64,000 bases of DNA from Asterias rubens (lineage: Eukaryota; Echinodermata; Asteroidea; Forcipulatida; Asteriidae): NCBI RefSeq assembly GCF_902459465.1, contig NC_047064.1, positions 3,622,762 through 3,686,761 of the forward strand, given 5' to 3'. The first letter of the stretch is position 1, and every line of letters starts with the position of its first letter. Below the pieces are notes generated by a model that saw only the letters and a program-made list of their open reading frames with translations, was not told the origin of the DNA and did no database searches. The position numbers and the translations under genes are program-made. Below, piece by piece: positions 11,407 through 21,618 of the stretch.

Positions 11407-11567
11407 CCGGACACTCCGTGGATCAAATCAGTGGACATGGTCAGTTCCTGTCAGATGCAAAGCCAAACTTCGGATACAACGGAGAATTCGGCTACCGACG
11501 AAACTCTCCATGGTTACGCCAGATGCCGTCTCCGTTTGGTGTGGATCCAAGATCTCCTACACATTAA
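11407..11567 (+). CDS. C17orf98-like gene, terminal exon
   Basis: Acceptor TTTCTAG|CC, entered in phase 1: G from the previous exon plus CC makes Ala. It encodes GHSVDQISGHGQF, then NFGYNGEFGYRRNSP, WLRQMPSPFG and a final PRSPTH before TAA. The G-Y/F-N-G-x-F-G-Y-R-R-N-x-P block matches the C-terminal half of the human C17orf98 family as I recall it. Confidence 0.85.
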
Positions 11568-12402
11568 GGATTGGATTGGTCTGATGAGAAGCTTGGACTG
11601 TAAGGAGTTAAGATTCCTGAGATGAAAGTTCCTTGATAAAATGCATTTGAATATTAATGAATATGATTTTTACTTGTATATGGTAGTTATGACCAGTCAG
11701 AGAAAAGATTTAGCTTTCAGGATTTTCCCAGAATGCACAAGGTCACTTTCAAGTGACATGATCTGCCTGTATTTTGATGGTGACATGAACTACAAGTGTT
11801 GTAAGTTAATATCATCTACAAGTTTTATAAGTTGACATCATCTACATGTACTTGTTTAAAAAATGCCACATTTTCTTAAACCATCTTTGTTTTAGTTTTC
11901 TTGAAAATTTATTTCTGACAAAACTCAAGCTTGAACAAAATGCAGGAAAAGTCTTTGTATGTACAAGGTCACTATTTTTGTAAACAAGGGTTATAATGGT
12001 CTATATGAATATTTTATCAATTCATATCCCAATTACACATCACATGACATCCACCATTTTTCAATCAAGCAACATTTTACTTCAGCTGAACAATTATCAA
12101 TTATACTTGAATAATTATCTTTGTCTGGTTTCTACACAATATTCGGACTGTTGATTTACACATGATTACTCTAATTTTTTTTTATGGGACGGGGGGGGGG
12201 AGGTGGTAGTAAATCATCATTATAATCAAGTGCCTTACATGTAATTGCTGTTTTTATAAATGCCCATCATATGTATCATCAATCACCATGTTATAAGATG
12301 TTAATGTTTTTGTACATAGTAATTTGTATTTTGATGTTCACAAGTATGATGAAATTGTGTTCAAAGTTGTTATTTTAATTAGTTCCATTTTCACGCAATA
12401 AA
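11568..12402 (+). terminator. 3' UTR of the C17orf98-like gene with polyadenylation signal
   Basis: AT-rich, free of MITEs, with AATAAA at 12397-12402 in the context CACGCAATAAATAG. The UTR would be about 0.85 kb. A GT-rich stretch follows at 12420-12440, as expected downstream of a cleavage site. An interior poly-T/poly-G run lies near 12174-12200. Confidence 0.6.
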
Positions 12403-12595
12403 TAGACATTACGAAAATGACAAGTTTTGGTGGTGTACTCTATACATATGTTTGTTTCCACTGACTCATTAGATAAACTAAAGGCAACTATTATGTCAGT
12501 TGCTAATTCAAAATCAGCTCACCTGCAATCTGTAGTAGTGGGTGGCTTGACACATAGGGCAGTTGTTCAGAAGGAAAGTTTCTTATTGGTTTGTA

Positions 12596-12962
12596 TTAAA
12601 AACATTGGACACTATTGGTAATTGTCAAAGTCTAGTCTTCACAATTGGTGTGTCTCAACATATGCATAAAATAACAAACCTGTGAAAATTTGAGCTCAAT
12701 CGGTCGTCGAAGTTTCGAGTTAATAATGAAAGAAAACACCCTCGTCACACGAAGTTGTGTGCTTTCATATGCTTGATTTCGAGACCTCAAATTCTAAGGT
12801 CTAGAAATCAAATTCGTGGAAAATTACTTCTTTCTCGAAAACTACATTACTTCAGAGGAAACAGTTTCTCACAATGTTTTATACTATCAACAGCTCCCCA
12901 TTTACTCGTTACCAAGTAAAGTTTTATGATAATAATTACCAATAGTGTCCACTGCCTTTTAA
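12596..12962 (-). repeat. Family A MITE, full copy, reverse
   Basis: TTAA on both sides. The left end is decayed (AAACATTGGACACTATTGG) and the right end is TAGTGTCCACTGCCTT. It begins with the GTCAAAG block, so it is reversed relative to the copy at 3493. Confidence 0.85.
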
Positions 12963-13751
12963 GTGTTTTAAAAAGTTGTCAAGTAAAACAAATATTTCAA
13001 AAAGTGTTTAAACGCCTGCCTTCGGGACCCTCCTTTGTTCAACTGTTAGTGATAGCAACCGGGACCACAATGATTTCCTTTGTGATAGCAATTGTGGACC
13101 CATTGCCCCTTTTGTTATTGGTCCCCGGTTTAAATGTGGATACAAACCCACACACACGGTCATTATCTATCAAATCAAGGAGTAAGCCATATCACGGTGT
13201 GCCATCTACACCAATAATGAAATAATAAATTAAAAACAATATTGCTGCCCGTTGATTGGCTTTCAAGGAAGAGGTCAAACAAACCCTAGCAGACTGGTGC
13301 CCTGTCTTTATCCGCAAAGCCCAATGGTTCACGTAAGCTTTCCATATCTGTGTTTCGATTGATCCGAGGTGATGTAGTTTATCAGCTTGCACTTTCGGTC
13401 ATCTGTATGCAGCGTGAACACAAAGTTCGAACATCATGCAATGTTGTTTTATTCAGTGTGTACATGTTTATCTGCGTGAAATAAAAAAGGGAATCAATGT
13501 GTGGTGAAGAGGTTTTCAACTAGTGGTTTAAACCCGCCGAGACCTGGTTCTTGATAATTTTACCGAGACGAAGTCGCGTGATGTGGCACAACTGTCCCGG
13601 CCGTTGCTCTCGACCAATAGGAATGATAGAAACTGTTTTATAAGCACAAATGCAAGCTCGTGTGTGTCATGCCCATGTTTGAACACTTTTTACTGGTCAA
13701 TATCAAAGGTTTAAACACCCCGCGTGACGCAGTTTTCCACTTAAATATTTT
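12963..13751. other. Unassigned intergenic stretch
   Basis: No gene or clear repeat. The reading frame at 12926-13225 begins inside the MITE and has no recognised similarity. Confidence 0.4.
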
Positions 13752-13903
13752 AATTTGATTTCGAGACCTCAGAATTATTTTTTGAGGTCCCGAAGTCAAG
13801 CATCTGAAAGCACACAACTATGTGTAACAAGGGTGTGTTTTCTTCCATTATTATCTCGCATTTATATCTATTAACAATTACCAATAGAGTACAGAGTCTT
13901 TAA
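13752..13903 (+). repeat. Family A MITE, internal fragment with right end
   Basis: Carries the GATTTCGAGACCTCAGA hairpin and the AAGCATCTGAAAGCACACAAC block. It then jumps to ACCAATAGAGTACAGAGTC and TTAA, so most of the right half is deleted. Confidence 0.7.
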
Positions 13904-14203
13904 TCTGACGATTTTGAGAACAAAAATAGCTACAGTCAATGACCTCTGCCGTTGACGGCGTGCGTCACTCTGGAAGTGGCAATCTTTTGACGTAATCTGT
14001 GGGATTTTGCTTTGTTGTACCTCCATGTTGCAGCGGCTCATCTACAAAACGAAGCTCCCACATGACGTAACTGAGTGATGGCGTTGCATGGTTATTTCGC
14101 GAAATGAAAACCACTCAAAGAGGGTATTACACATTAATGGTTGGTACACAATTAACATCTGTTTAATCTCATTTAAACTCGATTTCCTAATTGGTTGAAT
14201 ACA

Positions 14204-14573
14204 TAAAAGGCACTGGACACTCCAAATAATTGTTGGCTTAAAAAGTTACTTGTTAACGACCAATGGAGAGCTATTGATATTCCTCCATGCTCTGAAGTAA
14301 CGTAGTTTTGAGGAAAAAGTCATTTCTCACTAAAATATTTGAATTTGATTTCGAGACCTAAGAATTAAATTTTTAAGGAAAAAGTCATTTCTCACTAAAA
14401 TATTTGAATTTGATTTCGAGACCTAAGAATTAAATTTTTAAGGAAAAAGTCATTTCTCACTAAAATATTTGAATTTGTTTTCGAGACCTAAGAATTAAAT
14501 TTTTAAGGAAAAAGTCATTTCTCACTAAAATATTTGAATTTGATTTCGAGACCTAAGAATTAAATTTTGAGGT
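14204..14573 (+). repeat. Family A MITE with internal tandem expansion
   Basis: Left end AAAGGCACTGGACACTCC. The middle contains the 65-bp array listed separately, after which the element breaks off without its right terminus. Confidence 0.75.
14311..14570 (+). repeat. Tandem array, 4 x 65 bp
   Basis: Units start with AGGAAAAAGTCATTTCTCAC at 14311, 14376, 14441 and 14506, spaced exactly 65 bp, and are almost identical (one A-to-T change near 14477). Each holds half of the family A hairpin (TTTCGAGACCTAAGAATTAA). Confidence 0.95.
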
Positions 14574-14907
14574 CTTTTTAAAATGAATTTCAGCAACGAA
14601 ATAACAATTTCTGAATTTTTTTTTAATATTACGCTCCTGAACTCACGAGCACAAACCCCGGCGATATTCATCATTCTCCACTTCTTAAAGTGTGTCGAAA
14701 TAAAAATGAGAACGAGGTGATAGCCTCGTCACTTTGCGCAGTTTGTGTCTTTGTAATGTAATGAAATGCAGGGGTAATTACGTACATAATTAATTGGTAA
14801 TTTAACAGTTATTTTTAAAACCACTCCGCGCTTTTCAACAAGGATTCACGCCACTTTTCTTGACCAATTAAAGAGCTATAGACTCCTACATTCCATGCGA
14901 ATGTCCT

Positions 14908-15150
14908 GGGCCCAATTTCATAGAGCTGCTTAGCACACAAGTTTGCTTAGCATAAAATTTCTTCCTTGATAAAAACCAGATTACCAACCAAATTTCCACG
15001 TGATTTTCAGGATAAGCAAACAACAGCTGAATACCAGAAACAAGCAATATGCAACAAATGGAAATTTGTTTGGTAATCCTGTTTTTATCAAGAAAGAAAT
15101 TTTATGCTAAGCAAATTTTTGTGCTGAGCAGCTCTATGAAATTGGGCCCA
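14908..15150. repeat. Family D MITE, full copy
   Basis: Ends GGGCCCAATTTCATAGAG and CTCTATGAAATTGGGCCC. Long subterminal arms match each other (AGATTACCAACCAAATTTCC answered by GGAAATTTGTTTGGTAATCC), so nearly the whole element can fold. Confidence 0.9.
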
Positions 15151-15239
15151 TGTGATAACACTACCACCTGAACCCACTGTCCTTGTATAACAGGTAGTTC
15201 GAAGATCGTAACATAAGGTGCTCTATAAAAAAACTACGA

Positions 15240-15470
15240 CCATTGTCGAAACTACGGTTTGGGCTTGGGCTTATATGAGGTTCCTCGACATTAGGAAGCG
15301 TTTGCTTTCCTTGCGGGTTTTCAGACTTCCCGAGCCTTGGTTTCGAAAACGGCCTTACGCTGCTCTGTGCGAACTGATGGCTCCCCGATTTCTAATGAGG
15401 AGTCGAAATCGGGAAGCCATCAGTTCGCGCGAGAGCAGTGATCTCGCGAGACCACTATCTCAGCGCGTGG
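15240..15470. repeat. Family G fold-back and nested hairpin
   Basis: TGTCGAAACTACGG on the left is related to TTTCGAAAACGGCC on the right. A second strong hairpin at about 15368-15435 pairs GCGAACTGATGGCTCCCGA-like arms with their complement around TCTAATGAGGA. Confidence 0.7.
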
Positions 15471-15504
15471 GGCCGATTTAACGACTTGTCCACAAGTCTA
15501 TCTA

Positions 15505-15838
15505 AAGGCCCACACTTCGTGTATCACAACTTTTATATAAAATAACAAACCTGTGAAAATTTTGGGTCAATCGGTCATCGGAGTCGGGAGAAAATAACGG
15601 GAACACCCAACCTTGTTTCCGCACGTTTCGCTGTGTTATGACATGTGTTCAAAATAAATCCGTAATTCTCGTTATCGAGAATTGATAAATGTTTTAATGT
15701 TTTCTCGAAAAGTAAAGCATTTCATGGAATAATATTTCATTAGAGAAGTCTTTCACCATTACCTTCTGTAAACCCTGTAAGTTATTTGTAAATCTGTGAA
15801 CTTTTTTTTTTCTGTTCCGAAAGTGTCCAATGGCTTTA
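15505..15838 (+). repeat. Family B MITE
   Basis: Begins AAAGGCCCACACTTCGTG and ends AAGTGTCCAATGGCTTTAA. The internal palindrome TTCTCGTTATCGAGAA lies near 15665-15682. The left terminus is missing compared with the copy at 48233. Confidence 0.8.
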
Positions 15839-15967
15839 AAAAGGAAGAAATTAATGTGGTAACCAACGTTTGAGTTCTGCTGTTGGTTGGTTTCTACATG
15901 GAGCTATAAAAAGGTTCATGTGTTGGTGTACAGTGAGTGAATATGGATGGTGGCATCATATGCCCCT

Positions 15968-16132
15968 TTACGAAACGCCGACTTCGGCTTTGGATTCGGC
16001 TTCAGGCTGGCTTGGCCCATCGGTTGTTTTGACAGTTGTGCGTGCTGTGCGTATACACACTCATGGCTTCAGGCGAGAGGACGGAGCCTGAAGCCGAATC
16101 TAAAGCCGAAGTCGTTGTTTCGAAAAGGCCTT
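15968..16132. repeat. Family G fold-back
   Basis: TTACGAAACGCCGACTTCGG and its counterpart GAAGTCGTTGTTTCGAAAAGG bound a 165-bp element. Arms rich in GGCTTCAGGC and GAAGCCGAAT pair. Confidence 0.75.
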
Positions 16133-16139
16133 AGAGCAA

Positions 16140-17735
16140 CTTGCTCTACGGTGTCACCATGCACTGAGTATTCAGTGTTGATCAAGTAACCCATCAGCTC
16201 AAGATCTGAGTGACTCATTACGTCACTCCATCTCAAAGACCCGGTTGCCAACGGGCTCACTCCAGCTATACACCTAATTAAACTCATCAGCTGATCCTAA
16301 TGTCAAAATGACGGCCCAGGTTGTCACCACAAATGACCACCGTGGATGTTTTGGAATCACCAAACAGGAGAGGAGACCGAAAGAAACATAACAAGTCTCT
16401 CTCTCTCGAGCTTTTATAATAATGTGTTTTAGCTCTTTACCCCACCAGCCACGAAAACAATGCAGACTTAATGTTCCGTTCGGGCAGTGGGGAAGAAGAG
16501 AGAGGAGGAGAAAAACCCACACAACTAAGGACACGAGAATGCAATAAAAAACAAACTGAAAAGACGGTGGGTAAATGCATTTTAGGAGTCGGCGCCAGTC
16601 AGCCGACGAGTCTTCCAATGGGTTGTCTCACCCTTTTCTTTGCACCCAAGCACCCATCTTTTGTCGTGGTTTGGTATCTATTAAAACTCCAATGCGGTTT
16701 GGGCGGTTTAGGAAGGCCATGCCCCTGAGTGTTAAAAAGGGGTCTCCTGACAAGAAGAATGGCCCAACATGATGGGGGGCTATACGGTCCATGAACGGCC
16801 ACAGAGAGAGGGGTGTATTCACACACTGAAAGGGGGAAGTCAGATTCGTTTACCGATACCTTTGTACTTGGTATGTTTTTGTCTTGTTCTGGAGTATTGG
16901 AGAGACAGAGATTGCCTCGCCGGTAGCGGGTGTCTCACAGTGAACAAGGGGGTGATAAGCTATCTATATCGGCGAGGTGGATTGAGAGGACACGATCGAC
17001 GGGGAGGGAAGGTAGAGACAGACCGCTTCCAATCGCATTCAAGAAGGTTTTTGTCTTCTACTTCTTCTGTGAACCCCGGGGCTTACCCCCAACAATGACG
17101 TATTAATTGAGCGGTAATTAGCACCGATGTACGGTACGTGTCTCTCACTCCAGCTCGGCCATTCAAAAACCATCATAAACCGGTGCGTCTTCATCATCTT
17201 CAAGATCACTTCGCAGGGGCAAAGTATTGTTTTCTCCCCGCACTGTTTTCTTTTTGAGTCGCCTCGGTGTTTGCGGATATTTTTTAGCTTAACATATGGT
17301 GTTTTGAGAGCGTGACGGGACTGACTTTTCTCTTAACCAATAGCTTTGTAATTAATTAATGCTTGACGGATTTCTGAACAGTAAGCATTGTTGGAGAGTC
17401 TTTACGCTCCGTCGGTTCTATAGAAACTCTTGCTCTTTCTTCGTGCATCCTGCATCAAGCTATCATTTCGCTTTGAGTATCATGGAGGGTAAGATTATTT
17501 AATGATGCGATCAATAAGTTGAGTGAGTTTGACAACAACTTAATCTTGACGAACAAACTGATCATTTTAGTTTAGCAAATTACGTTTAGCTTCTTCATTA
17601 AACAGTTCGTTGTGTTTGCACACATCAATTATCGTGATCGTGGTATAAGTGATTTGATTAACAATCTTGGTGATAAACTGAAGTATTCCAAATCTACAAG
17701 CCGCTAGCCGAGAGGAAGGAATCATTTTGGCAAAT
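16140..17735 (+). promoter_or_regulatory. Repeat-poor upstream region and 5' UTR of Dlx
   Basis: About 1.6 kb without any of the window's repeat families, GC-richer than its surroundings. It contains several ATTA/TAAT homeodomain-type cores (TAATTAATTAATGC at about 17349), an AACCAATAGC CCAAT box near 17336 and a TCTCTCTCTC tract near 16400. Reading frames here have no recognisable similarity. In-frame TGA at 17679 sets the upstream limit of the Dlx frame. The promoter itself is inferred. Confidence 0.5.
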
Positions 17736-18129
17736 ATGAATTCCATGATCGACTGTTTCGACTCCTCTGCCTCCAAGTCAGCTTTCACGGAGTTCCAGCA
17801 ATTTCACCAGTTCCATCACCATTACACGACCGGTGTTCCGGCAGTATCGGCGGCAGCCCCCTTCTCCTGCACCACGCCAACGATGCCGTCTCCGTACTCT
17901 GCCGTACCACCACCCCCACCGCCGCACTCGGGCATACCGCAGTATGCTCCGACAGCCCCACGGTCCATGGGCCAGCCCACGGTGCCTGAGTCACCTTATA
18001 ACAACTCAGCAACCTCAATGCAGCACCAAGTCAGACATCTCGGCTACTCCTTTCCGTTGAGTCCCATGGGGAACCACCCAAATCACCATCCGGCATACAA
18101 TCATCATTATCCTACTCCAAAACGAGATG
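17736..18129 (+). CDS. Dlx: Dlx exon 1
   Basis: The first in-frame ATG after the TGA at 17679 is 17736 (ATGAATTCCATGATCGAC); another ATG lies three codons later. Residues 1-131 include the Dlx N-terminal signature SKSAFTEFQQF, then a His-rich HQFHHHY, a PPPPPPHSG run and the YNHHYPTP stretch before the homeodomain exon. The exon ends GATG|GTAAGT in phase 1. The H/P/Q-rich composition is usual for the transactivation region of this family. Confidence 0.93.
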
Positions 18130-18226
18130 GTAAGTCACCCAATCATCAAGTCCAGTAGAAAAGATTATTTGATAGATTTAAGCTAAACATGTGACCCTTC
18201 CAATAGTTTATAACCGCTTTACATTT

Positions 18227-18345
18227 TGGGAAAGTTTCCGTATCCTGCCACCGCTTTTTCCTTTATGTCTGCCACAATGAATAATATTATCTCATTTCAG
18301 TAAATGTGATACTCGTGAGAATCACGAAATGGTGACAGGAAACAA
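18227..18345. repeat. Family H fold-back, diverged
   Basis: AAAGTTTCCGTATCCTGCCACCG on the left resembles the arm of the element at 724. The right arm (GGTGACAGGAAAC) is much weaker. It lies in Dlx intron 1. Confidence 0.45.
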
Positions 18346-18886
18346 CACTTTTTCCGCATTTTGACAATTAAAACTCTCAAATAAAACTTCTTAAATTTGC
18401 ATAAATTTAAGACGCGTATTCGATGCCACCAATCCTGTAACAAGTATTTAAATGTCATATAATAGAACCCACAAAAATGAATAATCTTCGGCAGTCATTG
18501 TTATCACTTCACTTATCAACAAGAAACTTTCACTGCTCAGTAGCTAAGGTTTCTCTAATAAGAGAAAGTGCATACATTCATTTTGTGGTTAGTGAATTAG
18601 CTAGCTTGACCCCAGGCCCAGAATATCGTAACAGGGAATTCCAATCAGGCAATTAAGCCACGAATTTACTGTTAAGGGTTTCTGAGTCATTCACAAGTTG
18701 TATTTTCTCGACAGTTTAGCTGGAGGTTTTGTTCAACAAGCACACACATAACTTTACAATCAGTTAAATTCTTTTGTTCCACTCATTTTTCCTGCATGTC
18801 GATCTCGGCATTTGTTAATTGATTCACAACACGAGGCTATTCTGACATGCATAATTTTTTTTTTTTTTTTTTCAACACTACAAAAA
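18346..18886. other. Dlx intron 1, non-repetitive part
   Basis: No repeat family or exon seen. AT-rich, with several TAATT/AATTA cores and a poly-T run at about 18857-18872. It could hold regulatory sites, but nothing specific can be claimed. Confidence 0.35.
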
Positions 18887-18887
18887 C

Positions 18888-19395
18888 TGGGGTGTTAAAA
18901 TTGACACCATGTGTGTTATAACATGGATATCGAACAGCGAATCAAAATTAACATCCATAGGGTGTTAAAATAAAACCAATGTACACAATTGTTTTGTTTG
19001 AAGTTAGTTTTATTTGACAACTATTGTGTAAAGTTTGGTTATTTTGTTTGTATCTTGGTGGTAACACGGTTCGTACCTTTGCCACTTCGTACCATGGACA
19101 GTTCGTACCTTTGCAAGGAACGAAGTGACTTTGGACACTTCGGGTACAAAGTGTCTCAGCTGATAGTTACTTCGTATCCTGCCCACGGTACGAAGTGACC
19201 AATTTGGTTAAGGAAAGAAGTGTCCCGAAGGTACGAAGTGTCCAGGGTACGAAGTGTCGGTCCAATAACACCCGTGGTATCAATTTAACACCCATCTTTA
19301 TACATGTATATATATTTTTTTACAGTAAATGCATTTTATTGAAAAAAAAAAATAACTTTCACCCGAATGGAGTCAATTTAACGCCCTAGTTTTTG
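18888..19395. repeat. Composite inverted repeat with inner GTACGAAGTG array
   Basis: Outer pieces read GGGGTGTTAAAATTGACACC and CATAGGGTGTTAAAATAAA on the left, and CAATTTAACACCC and AGTCAATTTAACGCCC on the right. Between them (19066-19260) GGTACGAAGTG or its inverse CACTTCGTACC recurs about nine times, inverted in the left part and direct in the right. Two direct copies of TACAGTRAATGCATTTTATT (19323 and 19418) flank the right edge next to exon 2. Confidence 0.75.
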
Positions 19396-19463
19396 TTTTT
19401 TTCGTGTTTTTTTTTACAGTGAATGCATTTTATTGAAAATATAAAAAATCTGTTCTTCTCCAG

Positions 19464-19672
19464 ATTACTCGCTTCAACATAAAGGTAGTGCCGACGACGA
19501 TGACGAGATTCTAACCAAAATCAACAGCAAGGGAAAGAAACTACGGAAGCCAAGAACAATCTACTCCAGCCTCCAGTTGCAGAAACTCAACCACAGATTC
19601 ACCAAGACTCAGTATCTGGCACTGCCTGAGAGAGCCGACCTGGCAGCTTCGCTCGGACTCACTCAAACTCAG
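19464..19672 (+). CDS. Dlx: Dlx exon 2, most of the homeodomain
   Basis: Acceptor TTCTTCTCCAG|ATTAC, donor CAG|GTGAGT. Entered in phase 1 (G plus AT makes Asp) and left in phase 0. It encodes an acidic linker [18 protein letters not shown], then homeodomain residues 1-44: [20 protein letters not shown] and [20 protein letters not shown], ending TQTQ. The [13 protein letters not shown] and [20 protein letters not shown] blocks are diagnostic of Dlx. Confidence 0.97.
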
Positions 19673-19683
19673 GTGAGTTATGA

Positions 19684-19865
19684 CAAAGTTATTATCAAAG
19701 TCTTATATAGCGCACGTATCTACCAAACAAGGTACTCAAGGCGCTGAGTTTATACAAACTTTCAGAAAGATAGGTTATTGCAGTGATGAATTCTGAGACA
19801 CATTTTTTTAGCACATTATAAGGGTTCACAAGGTGCTACGGCGGCACATACAGCAGCCACAGTTA
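19684..19865 (-). mobile_element. SINE-1 tail, reverse orientation, head missing
   Basis: Read on -, it gives CCGTAGCACCTTGTGAACCC, CTCAGAATTCATCACTGCAA, CAGCGCCTTG and GCGCTATATAAGACTTTGAT. This matches the body of the SINE at 44810 block by block. The tRNA-like head is absent. The copy begins about 12 bp after the Dlx exon 2 donor. Confidence 0.85.
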
Positions 19866-20993
19866 CTCAAATGAAAAAAAAAAAGTAAGAAAATATGTCT
19901 CATTTGAAAATTAAACAGTCGAATTGTTGGCTTTCTGTCCCCACATTTTTGATAAGGAAACTTTTTTGGCTGAAAGTTAAGGGGCTAAGAATACATCCTC
20001 CACCATTCTGTTTTTGCTTTCTAATTCTTCTCATTTGAATTGTTTTTTAATGTAGGCCTATTACTCACACAAACTCAGATATGCTATAAAAACACTCAAT
20101 TACCAAACAAAACATGAATTTGAAAGTATATGCCTCATTTGACAGCAATGCGGGGTGTCGTTAATGAATTATCACCGTAAGAAATCATCTTCACATTGAC
20201 TGCGAAGACAAAACACGCGTTTTTCGAACTAAACGAAGCGCGTGAGTTTGTGACGTCTGAGGTTAAGTAATCATAATCCACGTGTTTTCAGGGATTCGAT
20301 GATCAAAATCGGTGTTACTTTTTTTCTCTGTCTTTTACTTATTAAGTTTCAGTGGGTCCTTCTACGTATTGGGTTCGTATTATGTCAAAAAGTAACGTGT
20401 ACATGTGAAGTCCTTTAAGCTGTACATGTACATGCACTTTCATTGGAAATCACGGGAGAAAACAAACAAGCAAATAGCGCAGACTCGTTGACTGCAAGAT
20501 GGACAAAGTGTCTTTGGTCTTCGGGACAAAGAAGGTTTTAAAGTTGGTGCATCAACACTCACCTAGTGCCAGTGGGTTGTTGTGTAACAAACAAGACCGG
20601 GCAATAATACCAGGTTATTCTTCTCGTCTAATAGGGTATTCCGGTTTTTTTTTTTAAGAACACACCTACATCCCTTTCCTGACAACATTCTTCTGAAAAA
20701 CCAAACACATACGTAAATCGCAGGATATGTGTTACCAACTCAACCGTTGGTTTCAAAATGTGGTAAACACGCTCATTTTGTACACGCACCGATCACTAAT
20801 ATGCTAACATTAAAACAAATTCTCAAGGCCCAGCTAAACCAATAACCCACCTCAACTCTTCCATACCGAAACGTTTACGTGGTAGGGGTTCGCCGTTCAT
20901 TTTAGCCAGCAAGAAATGGCATGTTTTTGCACAAGTCCGATAGCATTTTTTTGATTTTGTATGGTGTTTTTGTTTACAGTGGTCCACCTCATT
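19866..20993. other. Dlx intron 2, unassigned part
   Basis: No exon or repeat family recognised. There are poly-T and poly-A tracts and a TGTACATGTACATGCAC stretch near 20418. A frame on - at 20823-21014 is not supported by any similarity. Confidence 0.4.
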
Positions 20994-21220
20994 ATTAGGG
21001 AGGTTTAGCTGCACGTTACGCGTGCAAATACGTGAACGTCAGAAACTTGTGTTGTTAAAATCTCACGTTTTTAATTTTTTTTTACGTCGGGTCCGTACGT
21101 GCAGACGTCATACGGCCAAGAGATAAGGCCAAAGTGGTGACGTCACCTAGAAACAACTAAATTTTCTCACGTTTGCGATCACGTGTTTGCTCGCGTAACA
21201 TGCAGCTAAACCTCCCAAAA
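20994..21220. repeat. Fold-back element, family L
   Basis: Left end GGGAGGTTTAGCTGCACGTTACGCG and right end CGCGTAACATGCAGCTAAACCTCCC are close to perfect complements. The interior is CG-richer than the intron (ACGTGAACGT, ACGTGCAGACGTCA). It lies in Dlx intron 2. Confidence 0.85.
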
Positions 21221-21618
21221 TGTAATTAATAGATGTGGACCATCAACACAAGAACTATTTTGGGACTTGAATTTAGGCCAACGGGTCTTTCTGGCAACAG
21301 AATCTTTCACCAATTATTTTAAACGATGGACTAAAGGATCAGTGGGCAGTTTCATCGAGCTGCTCAAACCACACGGAAGAAACTATAATTATACTATAAA
21401 GCACAAAACAGTTATACTTGCTGGAATAAGGTTACCGGATAAATATTTACTAGAATCCTGCACGCGTATGCTTAGCATGATTTTTTTTAAGCAACGTTGT
21501 CTGCTTAAACATAGGCCCTGCTCTGCCTGTTGAGGAAATATTATGCATAGTCACGCTTCCTCTAAAAATGCGATGACTAATAACAAACAAAATTATTTGT
21601 CATATATTCAAATTGCAG
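21221..21618. other. Last part of Dlx intron 2
   Basis: AT-rich, ending in the acceptor TATTCAAATTGCAG. A piece near 21350-21520 (TCATCGAGCTGCTCAAACC, then GCTTAAAC) resembles an eroded family D MITE. Confidence 0.4.

Larger units (their letters stand above)
4160..11567 (+). other. C17orf98-like gene, whole coding span
   Basis: Three related 5' coding exons (4160-4432, about 7348-7734, 8347-8682) are followed by one exon at 10240-10348 and a terminal exon at 11407-11567. All three 5' exons end in phase 0 and the next exon opens in phase 0, so each can join the common C-terminal half in frame. The join 8347 to 10240 to 11407 gives 201 aa; the join from 4160 gives 180 aa. The conserved core resembles the small vertebrate protein family of human C17orf98, by recall and not by search. 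Similar small proteins are associated with ciliary or sperm axonemes; a role here is inference. Confidence 0.8.

Noticed and set aside
17785..18018. Antisense frame opposite Dlx exon 1
   Set aside because: Shadow of a proline/histidine-rich coding exon.
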